The notes below the pieces were generated by a model. The model searched no databases, was not told the DNA's origin, and saw only the letters and a program-made list of their open reading frames with translations. 64,000 nucleotides of DNA from Ailurus styani (taxonomy: Eukaryota > Chordata > Mammalia > Carnivora > Ailuridae), in assembly GCA_002007465.1 (NCBI GenBank), contig LNAC01000136.1, forward strand, positions 2,020,840 through 2,084,839. Direction: 5' to 3'. Position numbers and translations under genes: made by a program. Shown here piece by piece: positions 38,901 through 52,300 of the stretch. The first letter of the stretch is position 1. The number at the start of each line of letters is the position of its first letter.

Positions 38901-40343
38901 ACTTATCCTTCTAAGTTTCAAGTACTGTGTCAGGCTTCTCATGAACATTCCTTTTCATTCACATAAAGCTCAATTCATATTTAAGCTTTAGGGACAGTAA
39001 CATGGAAATGCCTGTTAACTCTCAGAAAAATAGGCCATTAATGAGGACTGTGTATTCTCTTAGAAGAAAAAGACTTGAGATGGTTCTTCAATCCTTAAGT
39101 AAGATGTGGATTCACGGAGGTATCTTTGGGGCTAGGTAATGAAAGCAGGAAATCTGGAATGGTGGCGTCCTCAAGAAAGCTGTGTGGCTCTGAAATCCCA
39201 CGGGTGGATTTCGACCTCAGGCAGTGAGTAGCCAACGATCAAGGAAATGACATAATTCAACGGATATTCTAGAAGGAGTGATCTGGCACTGGTATATAGG
39301 ATATGAAAGGCTAGAAGCAAGCAAGCAGGAGACTGGTTATTTCAAGGGTGCAAGGCATGAGGGTCGTAAACCAGGTTATGGACATAGTGACTGAAACAAG
39401 AGGTCAACTAAGGAGGGGGCAATGAAATGTCACAACGCCCACATCGTGGGGGACTAGAGAGAGGGAGAGGGGAGACGTTGAACAGGGTGACCTAGAGAAG
39501 AGTCCCCCTGATGACAGAGGTGCATTTTGGGGAGTTGTTTTGTAAAAGATGACCGACAGATCCTGTTTCCGGAGTTTTGAGTTTGCAATGACATAGGGGA
39601 GAGATTTTAGGTTGGTAATGGGTGAAGACAATGTTGATGATGTAGAACTAAAAATCACTAAGAAGGAGGTGATACTTGTAACTGAAAGAAAGGCAGAGAT
39701 GTGGGGAAAAGAGCTGAGGAATTAAGAGGCCGGGGGGAGGGGGGAGGAGGAAAGAGTGTGGGCTGTTCCCTCCAGAACTCTCCAAGTGACAGACCTTGGG
39801 TGAAGGAAGGGAGAGAAAGGCACCACTAAAGTGTCAGAGAACAAGGGCTCTAGCTTTGCATCACAAAAGGCAAGGAAAGCGATCGGGACTGGGGAGATCA
39901 AAAGCAGGAAATCTCACAGAAAAACAAAAGGCTTCTGATTTGGCAAGCGGGAGATGGTTGAAAGTCTCACAGAGTAATTTCGCTTCAAAGGTGGAAGTGG
40001 AAACAAGATTGCAGAGAATCACAGAGGGGCTCACCAGTAAGGACACGGGAGCAGCTAATTCAGAAGACTTGCTGGGAATTCTGAGTTGTATAAGGGAGGA
40101 CCGAACGAAGGCGGTAGGATGATGGAAAAGGTTTTTTTGTTTTTGTTTTTCTTCCAAGATGGGGGGGAGCGGATACAAAATTTGAAAACAGAGGGTTATA
40201 GTCCAATTGGCGGGAAAGAGCATGAGTGCAGCTGGGTGCAAAGGGCCAAGTGACTGACAACAGATACGATGGCTTACATATTTTTTTTAAATTTAAATTT
40301 TTTTAAGGGATAGAATTTTTTTTAAGATTTTATTTATTTATTT

Positions 40344-40379
<36 letters not shown>

Positions 40380-43300
40380 ACAAGTAGGCAGAGAGGCAGG
40401 CAGAGAGAGGAGGAAGCAGGCTCCCTGCTGAGCAGGGAGCCCGATGCGGGCCTCGATCCCAGGACCCTGAGATCATGACCTGAGCCGAAGGCAGAGGCTT
40501 AACCCACTGAGCCACCCAGGCACCCCTTTAAGGGATAAGAAGTTTTGAGGGCACTTTTCAAATTTGGGATTCTCTATCCAAACTCTGGAAAAAGAAGTGA
40601 TTTGAGACTTTACATTTTCATTTCTGCTAAGGACGGCACTGGACTGGCACCAATTAGCGCCAGGAAAGAAGGTGATTCACTACACGCAGGGGTGGACTTG
40701 GGTCGGCAGTGCCTGGACTGGCGTGAGCATCCGAGTCACCCAGAACACGTGGGAAAGCCCATGCTGCTGGGTCCCACTGATTAGTGGTTTTAAAGTAAGG
40801 CCCAATATAAAGAACTGCAACTCAACACCAAAAAAATCCCAAACAATCCGATTAAAAAATGAACAGAGGACCTGAATAGACTTTTTTTTCCCCCCAAAGA
40901 AGACATACAGACGGCCAAGAGACATGTGGAAAGACGGGCAACATGACTCATCATGGGGAAATGCAAAACAAAACCACAATGAGATCACTTTACACCTGTC
41001 AGATTGGCTAAAATAAAAAACACAAGAAACAACAAGTGTTGGCCAGGACGTGGTGTAAAAGGGACCCTCGTGCCCTATTGGTGGGATGGGAAATCGGTGC
41101 TGCCACTGTGGAAAACAGTAGGGAGATTCCTAAAGAAATTAAAAAACAGAAATACCACATCATCCAGTAGTTTCACAACTGCGTATTTACCCAAAGAAAG
41201 GAAAAATGCTAATTTAGAAAAATACATGCTTCCATATGTTTACTGAAGCATTATTTACAATAACCAAATTATAGAAGCAACCCAAGTGCCCACAGATAGA
41301 TGACTGGCAAAGGAAGATGTGGTACACAGACACTCACACATGCACACACACACACAAAGATACGCACTGGAATATTATACAGCCATAAAAAAGGGTGAGA
41401 TCTTGCCATCTGTGATAACATGCCAAGTGAGGTAAATCGGACTGAGAAAGACAAATACCGTATGGTTTCCTTCATATATGGAATCTAAAAAAACAAATGG
41501 ATGAACAAGAAGTGGAATCGGACCTATAAATACAGAGAACAAACTGATGGCTGCCAGAGGGAGGGGGGAGGAAGGGGAGTGGGAGCGACAGGCTTCCAGT
41601 GATGGAATGAATAAGTCACAGGAACGAAGGGCACGGCATCGGGAGCACGGTCAGTGATACCGTAATTGCATATGGCGACAGATATGCTTGTGGGTACAGC
41701 GTAATGTATCAAGAAGTTGAATCACTATGCTGTGTATCTGAAACGACTATAACACCATGTGTCAGCTCTACTTAAATAAAATAAAATACCGAAGAAATTA
41801 AGGTCCAGAATTTGCATTAGATTCTAACCAGTTCCCAGGTAACGTTGATGTTGTTGGTCACGGGACCCCACAGTGAGAGCCCCTTCCTGAGGGTGTCAGG
41901 GCCGGCATCTCTCCTGGAGCCCCTTAATAAAGCCTGGTAGTGTCTCCAACACGGGGTCTGAGTCTCTAGGAGCAGGATTGCCAAAACCCTTCCCCTCATG
42001 CTAGCAGCATGAGAAGTGAAAGCTGACAACACACTAGATCGTGCTAATGTCTTTTCACCTGGATCGCCACACACACTTTGGCTTCCCTTACAGAGATATT
42101 TTAGACAGATATGTTCCCTTCATTAACCTAGAGAAATCCCTCACTCACTGAGCAGTTTGACCAACCTCTAGACAGGATTTCCTTCTTCGGAGGCACATCA
42201 CTCAAGGAGCTAAACTCTATTCATTCCCAGGCTAGAATCTGGGTTTGACTAAGTTGAGAGAAAACACCATGCTCAGTCCCAGTGTTGAAAAATAGTAAAC
42301 GCTCTAAAGCTTCTATTTAATGCATTTAAATCTCGCTATTTTATCTAATCTTACTGTCTCTATAGTTGAAGAACATTTAAGGTATCAAGCATGCTTCCCA
42401 AAATAAGATGCCCAGAAGAAATCTTATATGGGAGGTAAAAATAGTATCTTACATATGCTTTTTACTACGTCTTAACGAATGAAATCTTTACAACAGTCCT
42501 ATTGGCAAGACAGTATTATTCACATTTTACAGCTGAAAAAATAAGCCTCATAAAACATGAAAAGAACTCGCCCAAAGTCACACGGACTCAATCCCAAGTG
42601 TTCAGAATCTCTTCGAATCACGTATGTATCTGTCGAAGACGCTTGTCTGGAAGACACACGGTACTTCTTGCAACTCATTTCTCAAATCAAGCATCATCCT
42701 CAGAAGGACGAGTTGGCAAAGGGGGTGGAGACATTTCAAAACTTTCTCCGTCTACCACAAATGAACACGGGAACACTGTTATCCTTTTTGCCTTTTGCGA
42801 GGCAGTTGCATGAAAACGGCTCTCTTCAAAGCTCATTAAAATATCCTGGGCAGAAAGAGATAGATGTGGGGCTTGGAAGGAAAGTTAACATCTGGCCCAG
42901 AACCCCTTCCCCTGTTCTTGCTGAGGATGACCTTCTTCAGTCATTCCTATCAGGGATTTTGTCTGAGGGTGAAGACATTATTAACATGGAAAAGATCCTT
43001 TATTTTATATTCAAGCCTAGACCATTTTTTTTTCTTAAATTAGAGCTAGCCAGGCACGTGCAGGTGGCAGAAAGGCACCAAGTGGCAAAGAACGACTTCC
43101 CTTTTGTTAATATCCAGCAGTGACCAAAACACCCTTCTTGACTGGCTCTTGCAACGATGACTCTGGAAACGTCAGGGTATACCATGTCTTCTGCTAAAAT
43201 ACCATAAAACGAAGCCTGTTGAAGCCATTATCAGGATGTGCGATAGAAGTTTCATTGCTTTGAATTGCCTAAGGCTAGCAAGATGTGAACATGTGTAAAG

Positions 43301-46300
43301 AGTTTGAACTGAGATTTTTAAGGAGGTAAAAAAAAAAAGTCTGGATCTGTTTATTTCACAGAAGATGTATGCAGATGGATTCTGCAAAGCAATCGCCCAG
43401 CACGTAACCGTACCTTGCTGGATGCACTGGCCTAAGGAATTTACCCATACAGCGAAGGCAGGATTCATTTTCAGGATTTCCTTCCAAGTCTTTGGGTTCG
43501 GTTTATATTGCAGGCACTGGCACTGACATAAAGATCTCTCCGACGAGGGGAAAAAAAAGGACGGGCTACACCATCTTTACTAAAACCATACTTTAAAAAT
43601 CAGAAGGCCCTTTTTCCTCTATTTACTCAGTCTCCCTTATGGATCCTGAACGAGTCTTCACAGCTGATGCAGCGCCCATTTACCACCAACGTAGCGCGGT
43701 CATAGGCAGAAGTCGGATTTGGGGCAGAGAATCGGTGCTTCCCAGTCTATGCTGGGAATACTGATGCCAGCGTCTAAGCTGATATGTCCTGTGTGCCTCA
43801 ATCACGTGGCTCCTTTCACATTTAAAACTCCATTTCACAGACGGCAGACAAGATGGTCCGAGGGGAGCACCTTCACGTGACAGCCGGATGATAATCACAG
43901 AAGCTTCGCAGAAAGCCTGCACCACGGCTTTCTGTCTGTGCTCAGGCAGCTTCCGTCTGTCAATATTCAAAAGGACACTTCACCCCAAATATGAATCGTC
44001 TCCTGACCCCAAATGAAAGTGATGATATGTTTGAATTCATGAAGCCTTAATCATTTTCGGTCACAAAATGAGAGAAAGTAGAAAGACTATGACAAGAATA
44101 ATAGATTTGTACTTAGCACCCACACTCACTTAAAATTCTAAGATTTTACTTCGAACTTTGACTAGAGAGCTCTGATGAAATCATCACGGGCACTGGAAGG
44201 CTCTATTTGACTCTAGAAACACTGAGCTAGTTTGCTAATGGAGGTTTTCAATGTCAAGTGTGAAGCAACAGCTGAAGCTGAAAATGAACAAAACCGCCTC
44301 CGGATAGGTATCTTGATCGTTTAAAAGATAATCATGCCTTCGACAATTCTGAGAGGAATTACAGCAGAATTCTGTGCAGTAGGGCTGGCCACGTGGGACC
44401 TCCATGAACCAGAGAAAGAAAGTTGATGGACTTTCTCTAGGTGGACATTGTCCCCCTCTGGGGCACACAGCTTGGTGAGTGGGTCACCAGCCGGATTTCC
44501 GTCTCTACTCAACCCCTCAGTTAGGTTCCCTAGTGCAGTTAATAACCTGTGCAACCAACGATGGCAGCCCTATCACACGGTCCCAGATATTTCTTACATT
44601 TTTGTCTATCTGCTCTGATTCCTTAGCCAAATGTGGCTGGAATTCGACAGGGAATTCTGAGATGCACGACATCAAATTCTAGAACCAAGCTGAGCACATA
44701 TCTTCCACCTTGGCTCGGAGGATACTTCTGAGACTTCAACATGAAAAGAAGCAAATGATTTCTGGACAAAACCATCTTGCACAGTACATTAAGAAAGTAT
44801 ACAGTGGGGGCGCCTGGGTGGCTCCGTCGTTACGCCTTTGCCTTCGGCCCAGGTCATAATCCCAGGGTCCTAGGATCGAGCCCCACATCAGGCTCCCAGT
44901 GTGGCGGGAAGCCTGCTTCTCCCTCTCCCACTCCCCCTGCTTGTGTTCCCTCTCTTGCTGTGTCTCTCTCTGTCAAATAAATGAAAAAATCTTAAAAAAA
45001 AAAAAAAGAAAGAAAGAAAGTATACAATGGTAACCTCTGGCGGGTTCAAATAAGCAATGCAGTTTCCTAGGATCACAGACAATTCTAAATTTGCTTCATG
45101 GCAAAGAAAAAATATATTCATGTAAACCTTAAGGAAAAATCATTTATAAACTGTCACTGTTTCTGTCACACAACCTGCACCCGTCTTAGAGCAACTCAAG
45201 AGGCTAGACCAGGATTATGCTGCTTGCTTGCTTGCTTGCTTTAAATTTCTGCAAAGTCACACAGCAAATATAAAGACTATACCTGCGTGTGAAAAATAAT
45301 TCAAATATTGGAAGTCAAGTGGCTTTCTGAAGGTCATGGCAAACAAGGATGACCAGCGGAAAGACTCTGGTCAAAGAGAATGTGTGAGCCCTTCTCGAAG
45401 CACAATTTCTGGCCTGACATTTTTCAAGGAGGCATCTTGTCCTCACACCTTTTGCCCTGGGTTTATTAAAGAGTCATTTCAAAAAGCGTTTCTTTCCCTT
45501 CTTTAAAAAAAAAAAAAGGAATTTAGCCAAGATGATTATATATCTCAACTCCAGAATTCTCCTCATTTAGAAGGAAGGCAAGAGATGATCAAAAATTTCA
45601 TCGAATGTCACAGCCTTTAAGGTCAGGAATATACAACTGCATACTAAGATAATATAAAATGATCGCCGCAAATGAATTCACATCCATGTAGGTAAGTCGG
45701 TTTCTTACCTACATGTCCTTTTGTAGGACATATCATAGGACCAATGGATTCATACCATCAGTTTAAGAAATAAAACTCTTAAAAAAAAAAAGAAATAAAA
45801 CTCTTTCTGACATACAAGCAACGAGAAGCAACTTGCTTGAACGTCATTACTATTACCAACTCACTTTCTCAAATCACTGCAGTGGCTCCAAAAGGTTCTT
45901 CAAATGAAATGAGAACTCCGAACCGTGAGACTCAAGTAGTTTTTCTGCCAGTTTCCTTTCAATTACTTTCCTCATCACACCTCGGCTGCCCCTTTTTACA
46001 CCCTGGTCCCTCTCCCTTCTCCCCCTGACTTCCCTGTGGAGGTCTCATCCAGGTTTAATCCCCAATCCTCTGAGAAATGCAAACAAACAAAACTCATCTG
46101 GGTAAACTAAGTAGCCACCCTAGAACCCGTTTGAGACCAGTTTCAGTTCCCACTGGTAAGTTAAGTTCTCCAACATCTTCTGCCCTCTAATTATAGTTAT
46201 TTAGGCCTCTGATCAAGTTTATATATGTGACATTAATACAATTCATTAACAATCAGCAGATTATGCTTTTTCTTAAAAGGTTCAAGCCCATTCATTGAAA

Positions 46301-49300
46301 TCCAAGTAGCTGAGAGAAAAACAGAGCACACAAACAAGGAAGTTAACCCTTTATCCAGAATCATCCACTAAAATCACTGACAAATGAAAACCATAACTCA
46401 AATCAGACTAAAAAGACATGAGAGAATCGATGTGCTATAAGAAATAGGCTAATACAAAGCGGGGTGTCTAATATGTGAAAGTGGGAGGGGAGCTCGTTGC
46501 CTCTCTGACCTCCCCACACAGCATTTCAATGGCCACAGCTGGACGCCCGTCCACACATTCCGCGCTCAATTTTTATCGTACAAAAATCTTAACAGAATAT
46601 TAACTGTTTATTAATTCAATATTAAATGTGAGAATGATGCATGGCCTGTAGATGGCATAAGTTTTAGCTCCGTGCAAACGACGAATGAAGAACCGTGCCA
46701 AATTCTGCCTACAATACTGTTTTCTTCAGCTTTCCCTTTGCCACACACGCCTGCTCTGATGGCTTCCTACTTTTTCCTTGACCAAGTCTTTGTCTTAGTT
46801 GCCTGCCTTGTCTGAGGCTCTCCATATCTGGTTAGCCATGTGGGTAGCTCCTCCCTCCTCAGGGCCTCTGTTTCAATGAGGCTTTTTCTGACTGTCTCAC
46901 GGTGACAGAGTTGTGTCTCTTCACCCCCCCAGACCTGTACGTGAATCCTCCTACCAGCTCAACGCACAACCCTGGACTGGAAACCACAAAGTCATCCACG
47001 AAAATGTGAATGAGTAAACAAACTGTGGTATATTCCCACCGTGGACTATCACTTAGCAATAAAAAGGAATGAACTCCTTATATACTAATGATTGAGAGGA
47101 ACTTCAAAAATACTATACAGAGAGGAAGAAGCCACTTCTGAATAATTCTACTTATATAAAAGTCTACAAAGGACAACATAATCTCTAGTGACAGAAAGGA
47201 TACAAGTTGCCTCGGGTAGGATGGGGGGGTGGGTAAGGGAAGAGAAGAGAGCACGAAAGACCTTTCTGGGGTGATGGAAATGTCCTGTCCTTGATCGTAG
47301 GTGATGGTTATGTGGGTGTATCCATTTGTACACTAAAAATGGCGTGTCTGGGTTTTTTTTTTTTAAGATCATTTATTTATTTATTTATTTGAAAGAGAAA
47401 GAGAAAGAGAGACTAGAGTGAGTGAGAGAAAACATAAGTTGGCGGGGTGGGGGGTGGGCAGAGGAGAGGGAGAAGCAGACTCCTCACTGAGTTGGGAGCC
47501 CAATGTGGGGCTCGATCTCAGGACCCCAGGATCATGACCTGAGCTGAAGGCAGACACTTAAACGACTGAGCCACCCAGGTGCCCTAAAATAGTGCTTTTT
47601 ATCATATGTAAACTTACTCCAATAATGTGCATTAAGAATGCACACAGATGGGCGCCTGGGTGGCTCAGTGGGTTAAAGCCTCTGCTTTCGGCTCAGGTCA
47701 TGATCTCAGGGTCCTGGGATCGAGGCCCGCATCGGGCTCCCTGCTCGGCGGGGAGCCTGCTTCCCCCTCTCTCTCTCTGCCTGCCTCTCTGCCTCCTTGT
47801 GATCTCTCTCCCTCTGTGAAATAAATAAATAAAATCTTTAAAAAAAAAAAAAAAAGAATGCACACAGATGACCAGATGTACTATTTATTTGTCTAGACAG
47901 GTGAGAATCGGTCCCAGGCTGTTTGAGTTCAGAGCCCAGGTTCTGAAGCACTCTGCTGAGTGAGTTTTTGTTTTGTTTTAAACAAACACCAAACTCAAAA
48001 TAAGAAAATGGCTGTTGAATTTTAAAAGCTTTTGATAAGAGAATGTGTCTGTGTGGGTATATGTATTCTGATAAGATGGTCTTGGCTTAAATCCTTTTTG
48101 GGTATCGTATTTTGTAACTGGAGTCAGAATCCAATTATTAGCGCTTCAAAGAAATCCATTTCATTACTTTTTAGTCACAATTCCCTTTTGGCCTGAAAAT
48201 AGCTTTGGCCCTGGTTGATCGCCCTTTGTAATCACCAGGTTTAGGACTTGATGATTTTTATCTTTGCCTAAAATATCAGTTGTAACCACAAAATATCAAG
48301 ATTGGTTGCCATTAATAGCCAAACTCCTATGCTGAAGACTTTGGGGTACTCTAGCCTCATTAGAATTAGTGAAATTGATTTCCATCAGGTGATGACACAA
48401 AAAGGGACAATGACTCTCTCTGAAGTGTACAAGCTTTTGCATATTATTAAAGAATACTATTTTATGCTCACAGCTTGCATACCGTATATTAATGACTCAG
48501 TGTCGGTAGGACACAGATAGCCATAATCAGCTCAGATTTCTATCACTAGCTCCTGCGTTGAAGCAATTAATTACAACTGTTAAGATTTAGTAGGTTGAAG
48601 CCAAGGTGACATTTAAACATTAAAACTCATTTGCAAAAAAGAATTTAAGTGTAGCTGTGTTTGATATATGATTATACTACACTCATATTGATATGTGATT
48701 ATGGGATAAAAGGTATATGATGTTTTAGTGATGATTTTATTACAAAGTCCTGAATTCATTTCTTCTCTCACCCCACTCAAGGTAGTTTAATTAATTTCAA
48801 CCCCAACCCAGCATTCTAATTCACAGTATAGTTCTCTATTTGTATCCTCATTTCAAGGAGCAGGAAACTGTGACATGAAAATATACATTTAAGACCCCCC
48901 CCATTTTTTTAAGGACTCTTTTTATGTTTGGTGTTTTCCATTTTCAAAGCACTTTTCATTCAACTCGGCCTTCTCATTATGTTTCGTATGAGTTACCCAC
49001 ATTCTAAAAAACCAGGATACAAAAACTTTAATTGGCTTCCTCAAAGGCCACAGAAAATATCAATAACAGACTGTCTACTAGAATTTAAAGGTTCTTAAGA
49101 TTGTGGCAAAGCCACAAAACTCCACACATAATTCCCTTCATTAACTAATTATATCTGGTAGAGAGATAATAGTCACTTAGAGCAAGCATCATTTTAATTC
49201 CATTTTGAAGATGGATTTTAAGTGTGAAACCACATGCATTTAAAACTCATGTACTTAGAGATGAGAAAGCAAAACACAAGTGAACAAAACAACCCCCCCC

Positions 49301-52300
49301 TCATGTCTAACGAACCTAATGCTACCGTTCAAAGATCAACATGGAGAAAACATTTTTCAACATGGAGAAAGCATTTTTAAACCTCGCATATTTAGGAAGT
49401 ATGCGTGGAACACTCTGATGGGACAAGTGGATATTTTGGATACAAGACTCTAGATTAAGCAGAGATCAAACAGTTTCCTGCCAGGGGTTCCATATTACTG
49501 TTCTCAGGTAGGTATTTAGGTAAATCATCTACCAGACAAATGGATAAAGATAAAATCCCGAAAGTAATGTGATTCACATCTTTTTTTTTGGTAAATGAGA
49601 GAGAAGATAAGCTCATGTATTCAATGGTCAGTAAACAGGAAAAGGAAAGGTTTTAAGTCAATACATATTCAATGAAATTGAGTTCACAGAGTACAATAGT
49701 ATAAAACATTGAATCTTGAAAGAAAATCTGGTGGCATTTCCAATCAGCACATTTTATTCGATAGAATCAAATGTATTTACTCCCGTATTTCTTTGCATTA
49801 GAAGATAAGAACTCAATGACTTACTTCTATGGATTGGACAGGGACTGGACTCAAGCATCTGATTCTAACATCACCCCGACACTGACCAGGTGAATACCAT
49901 TTCACTCTGACCCTTCCTCAAAAACATGATGAGCAGATTACCAGTTAAGGGGCATTATGTAGCTTTAATCATCACTACTAACATCCCATCAGCATGCTAA
50001 GTGGCAAAGATGAACTATTATTTGTGCAGTGAAATAATAACATAAAATATAGCTTTCCCCTTTCAAACGGTAATACATCAGAAATCACTTCACACCCTCC
50101 AAAAAGAATACATTTCAAAACCTTTAGTTTCAATTCAACACATGGCATGCTTAATGGTTTCAGCACGGCTAATTCTTTTTAATAAGTGTTACAAACTGAA
50201 AGCAAGACAGGTAGGTATTAAAAATATACTGGAACATCTTAAAATTACCAGCCCTAACAGTGGAAATAAAGTGATGGCAATTAAAGGTAATCAAGGTTAT
50301 TAAAAGTTAGGGCCTTGGAGGCTAAGAAGTCATGCTAGACTTTCAATTGTTTTCCCACGGTGGGAAATCAGTTAGAAATCATAAAAAAAAAAAAAGTAGT
50401 AGTTTAGTGGTGGTCAAAGAAAGAGTCAGTGGGGATGGGGAGGTTTCAGCAACATGCTGGTAGAAAAAGAGAGACTTACATAGTCTGGGAAGACAGTGAA
50501 ATGGAAGGCGTGGTAACCTCGCTCACTTAGTTGTCATTTTTGATTTTCAATGACATTTTTTTCATTCTTTCGCCTAGTAAAGATGACAGAAGGTCCTAAT
50601 TTATTATCTGATGTCTATTCCTGTTCCTAAATTTAAGAGAGTTTAACTGTATACAGTCATATCATCCAAATACAGACACTTTGAAAAAAACTAGAGCACC
50701 AGTGTTACATGCATTCAATTGAACTTGCAAGTGTATCCACAAACCACAGGTATGAACTGGGGAGGGGCGTGGGGTGGANNNNNNNNNNNNNNNNNNNNNN
50801 NNNNNNNNNNNNNNNNNNNNNNNNNNNNNNNNNNNNNNNNNNNNNNNNNNNNNNNNNNNNNNNNNNNNNNNNNNNNNNNNNNNNNNNNNNNNNNNNNNNN
50901 NNNNNNNNNNNNNNNNNNNNNNNNNNNNNNNNNNNNNNNNNNNNNNNNNNNNNNNNNNNNNNNNNNNNNNNNNNNNNNNNNNNNNNNNNNNNNNNNNNNN
51001 NNNNNNNNNNNNNNNNNNNNNNNNNNNNNNNNNNNNNNNNNNNNNNNNNNNNNNNNNNNNNNNNNNNNNNNNNNNNNNNNNNNNNNNNNNNNNNNNNNNN
51101 NNNNNNNNNNNNNNNNNNNNNNNNNNNNNNNNNNNNNNNNNNNNNNNNNNNNNNNNNNNNNNNNNNNNNNNNNNNNNNNNNNNNGAGGGGGTGGAGGGGC
51201 GGTGGGGAGGATCAGCCCGCAGGGCACAAACCAGGCAATTTGAGGGGGATGGGAGCGGTGGATTTGCAGGTTCCACAGATTAAAGCAGTAGAACAGAGGG
51301 GATCATCACAAAGAGCTAAGTGCTTCCTGAAATGATAGGAGCCGTGGATTCTAGAAGAATGCCGAATGAAAGCCCTCAGCATGGTGGGGTTGGTCCATGG
51401 ATCCTCCAGGCACAAACAGAGCTGGTCACAAGACCAGTGACTCGCCACAAAAGACAGTCGCTGTATCAGATGCCTTTTCCTGGTGAGGTTAGGCTGCATT
51501 TTCAATGACCAGGGAAGTTTGCACGGACACTTTTTATAAACATGACCAGGCAGATCATTTGGGCTTGACGGAAGGGAAGAAAAGTGCAGTGTAGATTTCT
51601 GTTTCTGTACGTAAATCATCCCGTGGCCAGATCAGATTAGACGATGCCACGGGCCCGCCCTGACATTTCCTTTCGCTTTCCCTTTCTGGGCGCACTTCCT
51701 GTGTTGGGCTGGCGTGCTGAAGGTGCTCAGCATTTGTAAATAAATAAATGAAGAGACTCCATAAATTAAGTTCTGGGAAGAAAACCGCTCAAATAGCAAA
51801 AAGCCCTTGCTTCTACAGGTGATTTGTGCATTTTAAGGTGCATGGACCGGGTATTAAAAAGCATGGAAAAGAAAAAAAAATAAATAAAACAAACCTAGAG
51901 AAGACTTTTCATAGGAGGGAAGGGAAGGCATCAAAGGAGAAGGAAATAACACTGGGGGAAAAAAAAACCCGAATAAATGATTTAATGCCAAAGTCATCTC
52001 CCGGCATTGCAAATGCTGATTGGTAGCAAAATACGGGAATTCAGATTTCAGTTTTCTAGTGGCAAATATCACATCTGTTCATCTGGCCTCATGCAAATAC
52101 TTTCCTATCCTCATGAATAACCTCAAGGAGATTCTTTGATAAGTACATGGTATTTATTCCATTTATTTTAAAAGAAACTACTATCTCTGGAGGAAGTTTA
52201 AAGTCAGAATGTTCATGAAATTTAGCCAAAATCATTCACACAATGAACCATTCAAATAATGTTTAGTCAGTTTCCATAGGTATGCATTCCCTGGACTATG

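Noticed and set aside
41817..42074. A minus-strand frame considered as a further PCSK5 exon
   Set aside because: The sequence matches a MER5-type transposon, and the exons at 55593 and 28571 already join in phase, so no exon is missing between them.
44808..45013. tRNA-like sequences with A and B boxes
   Set aside because: These are the heads of CAN-SINEs (tail, body and target duplications present), not functional tRNA genes. The same holds for all other copies.
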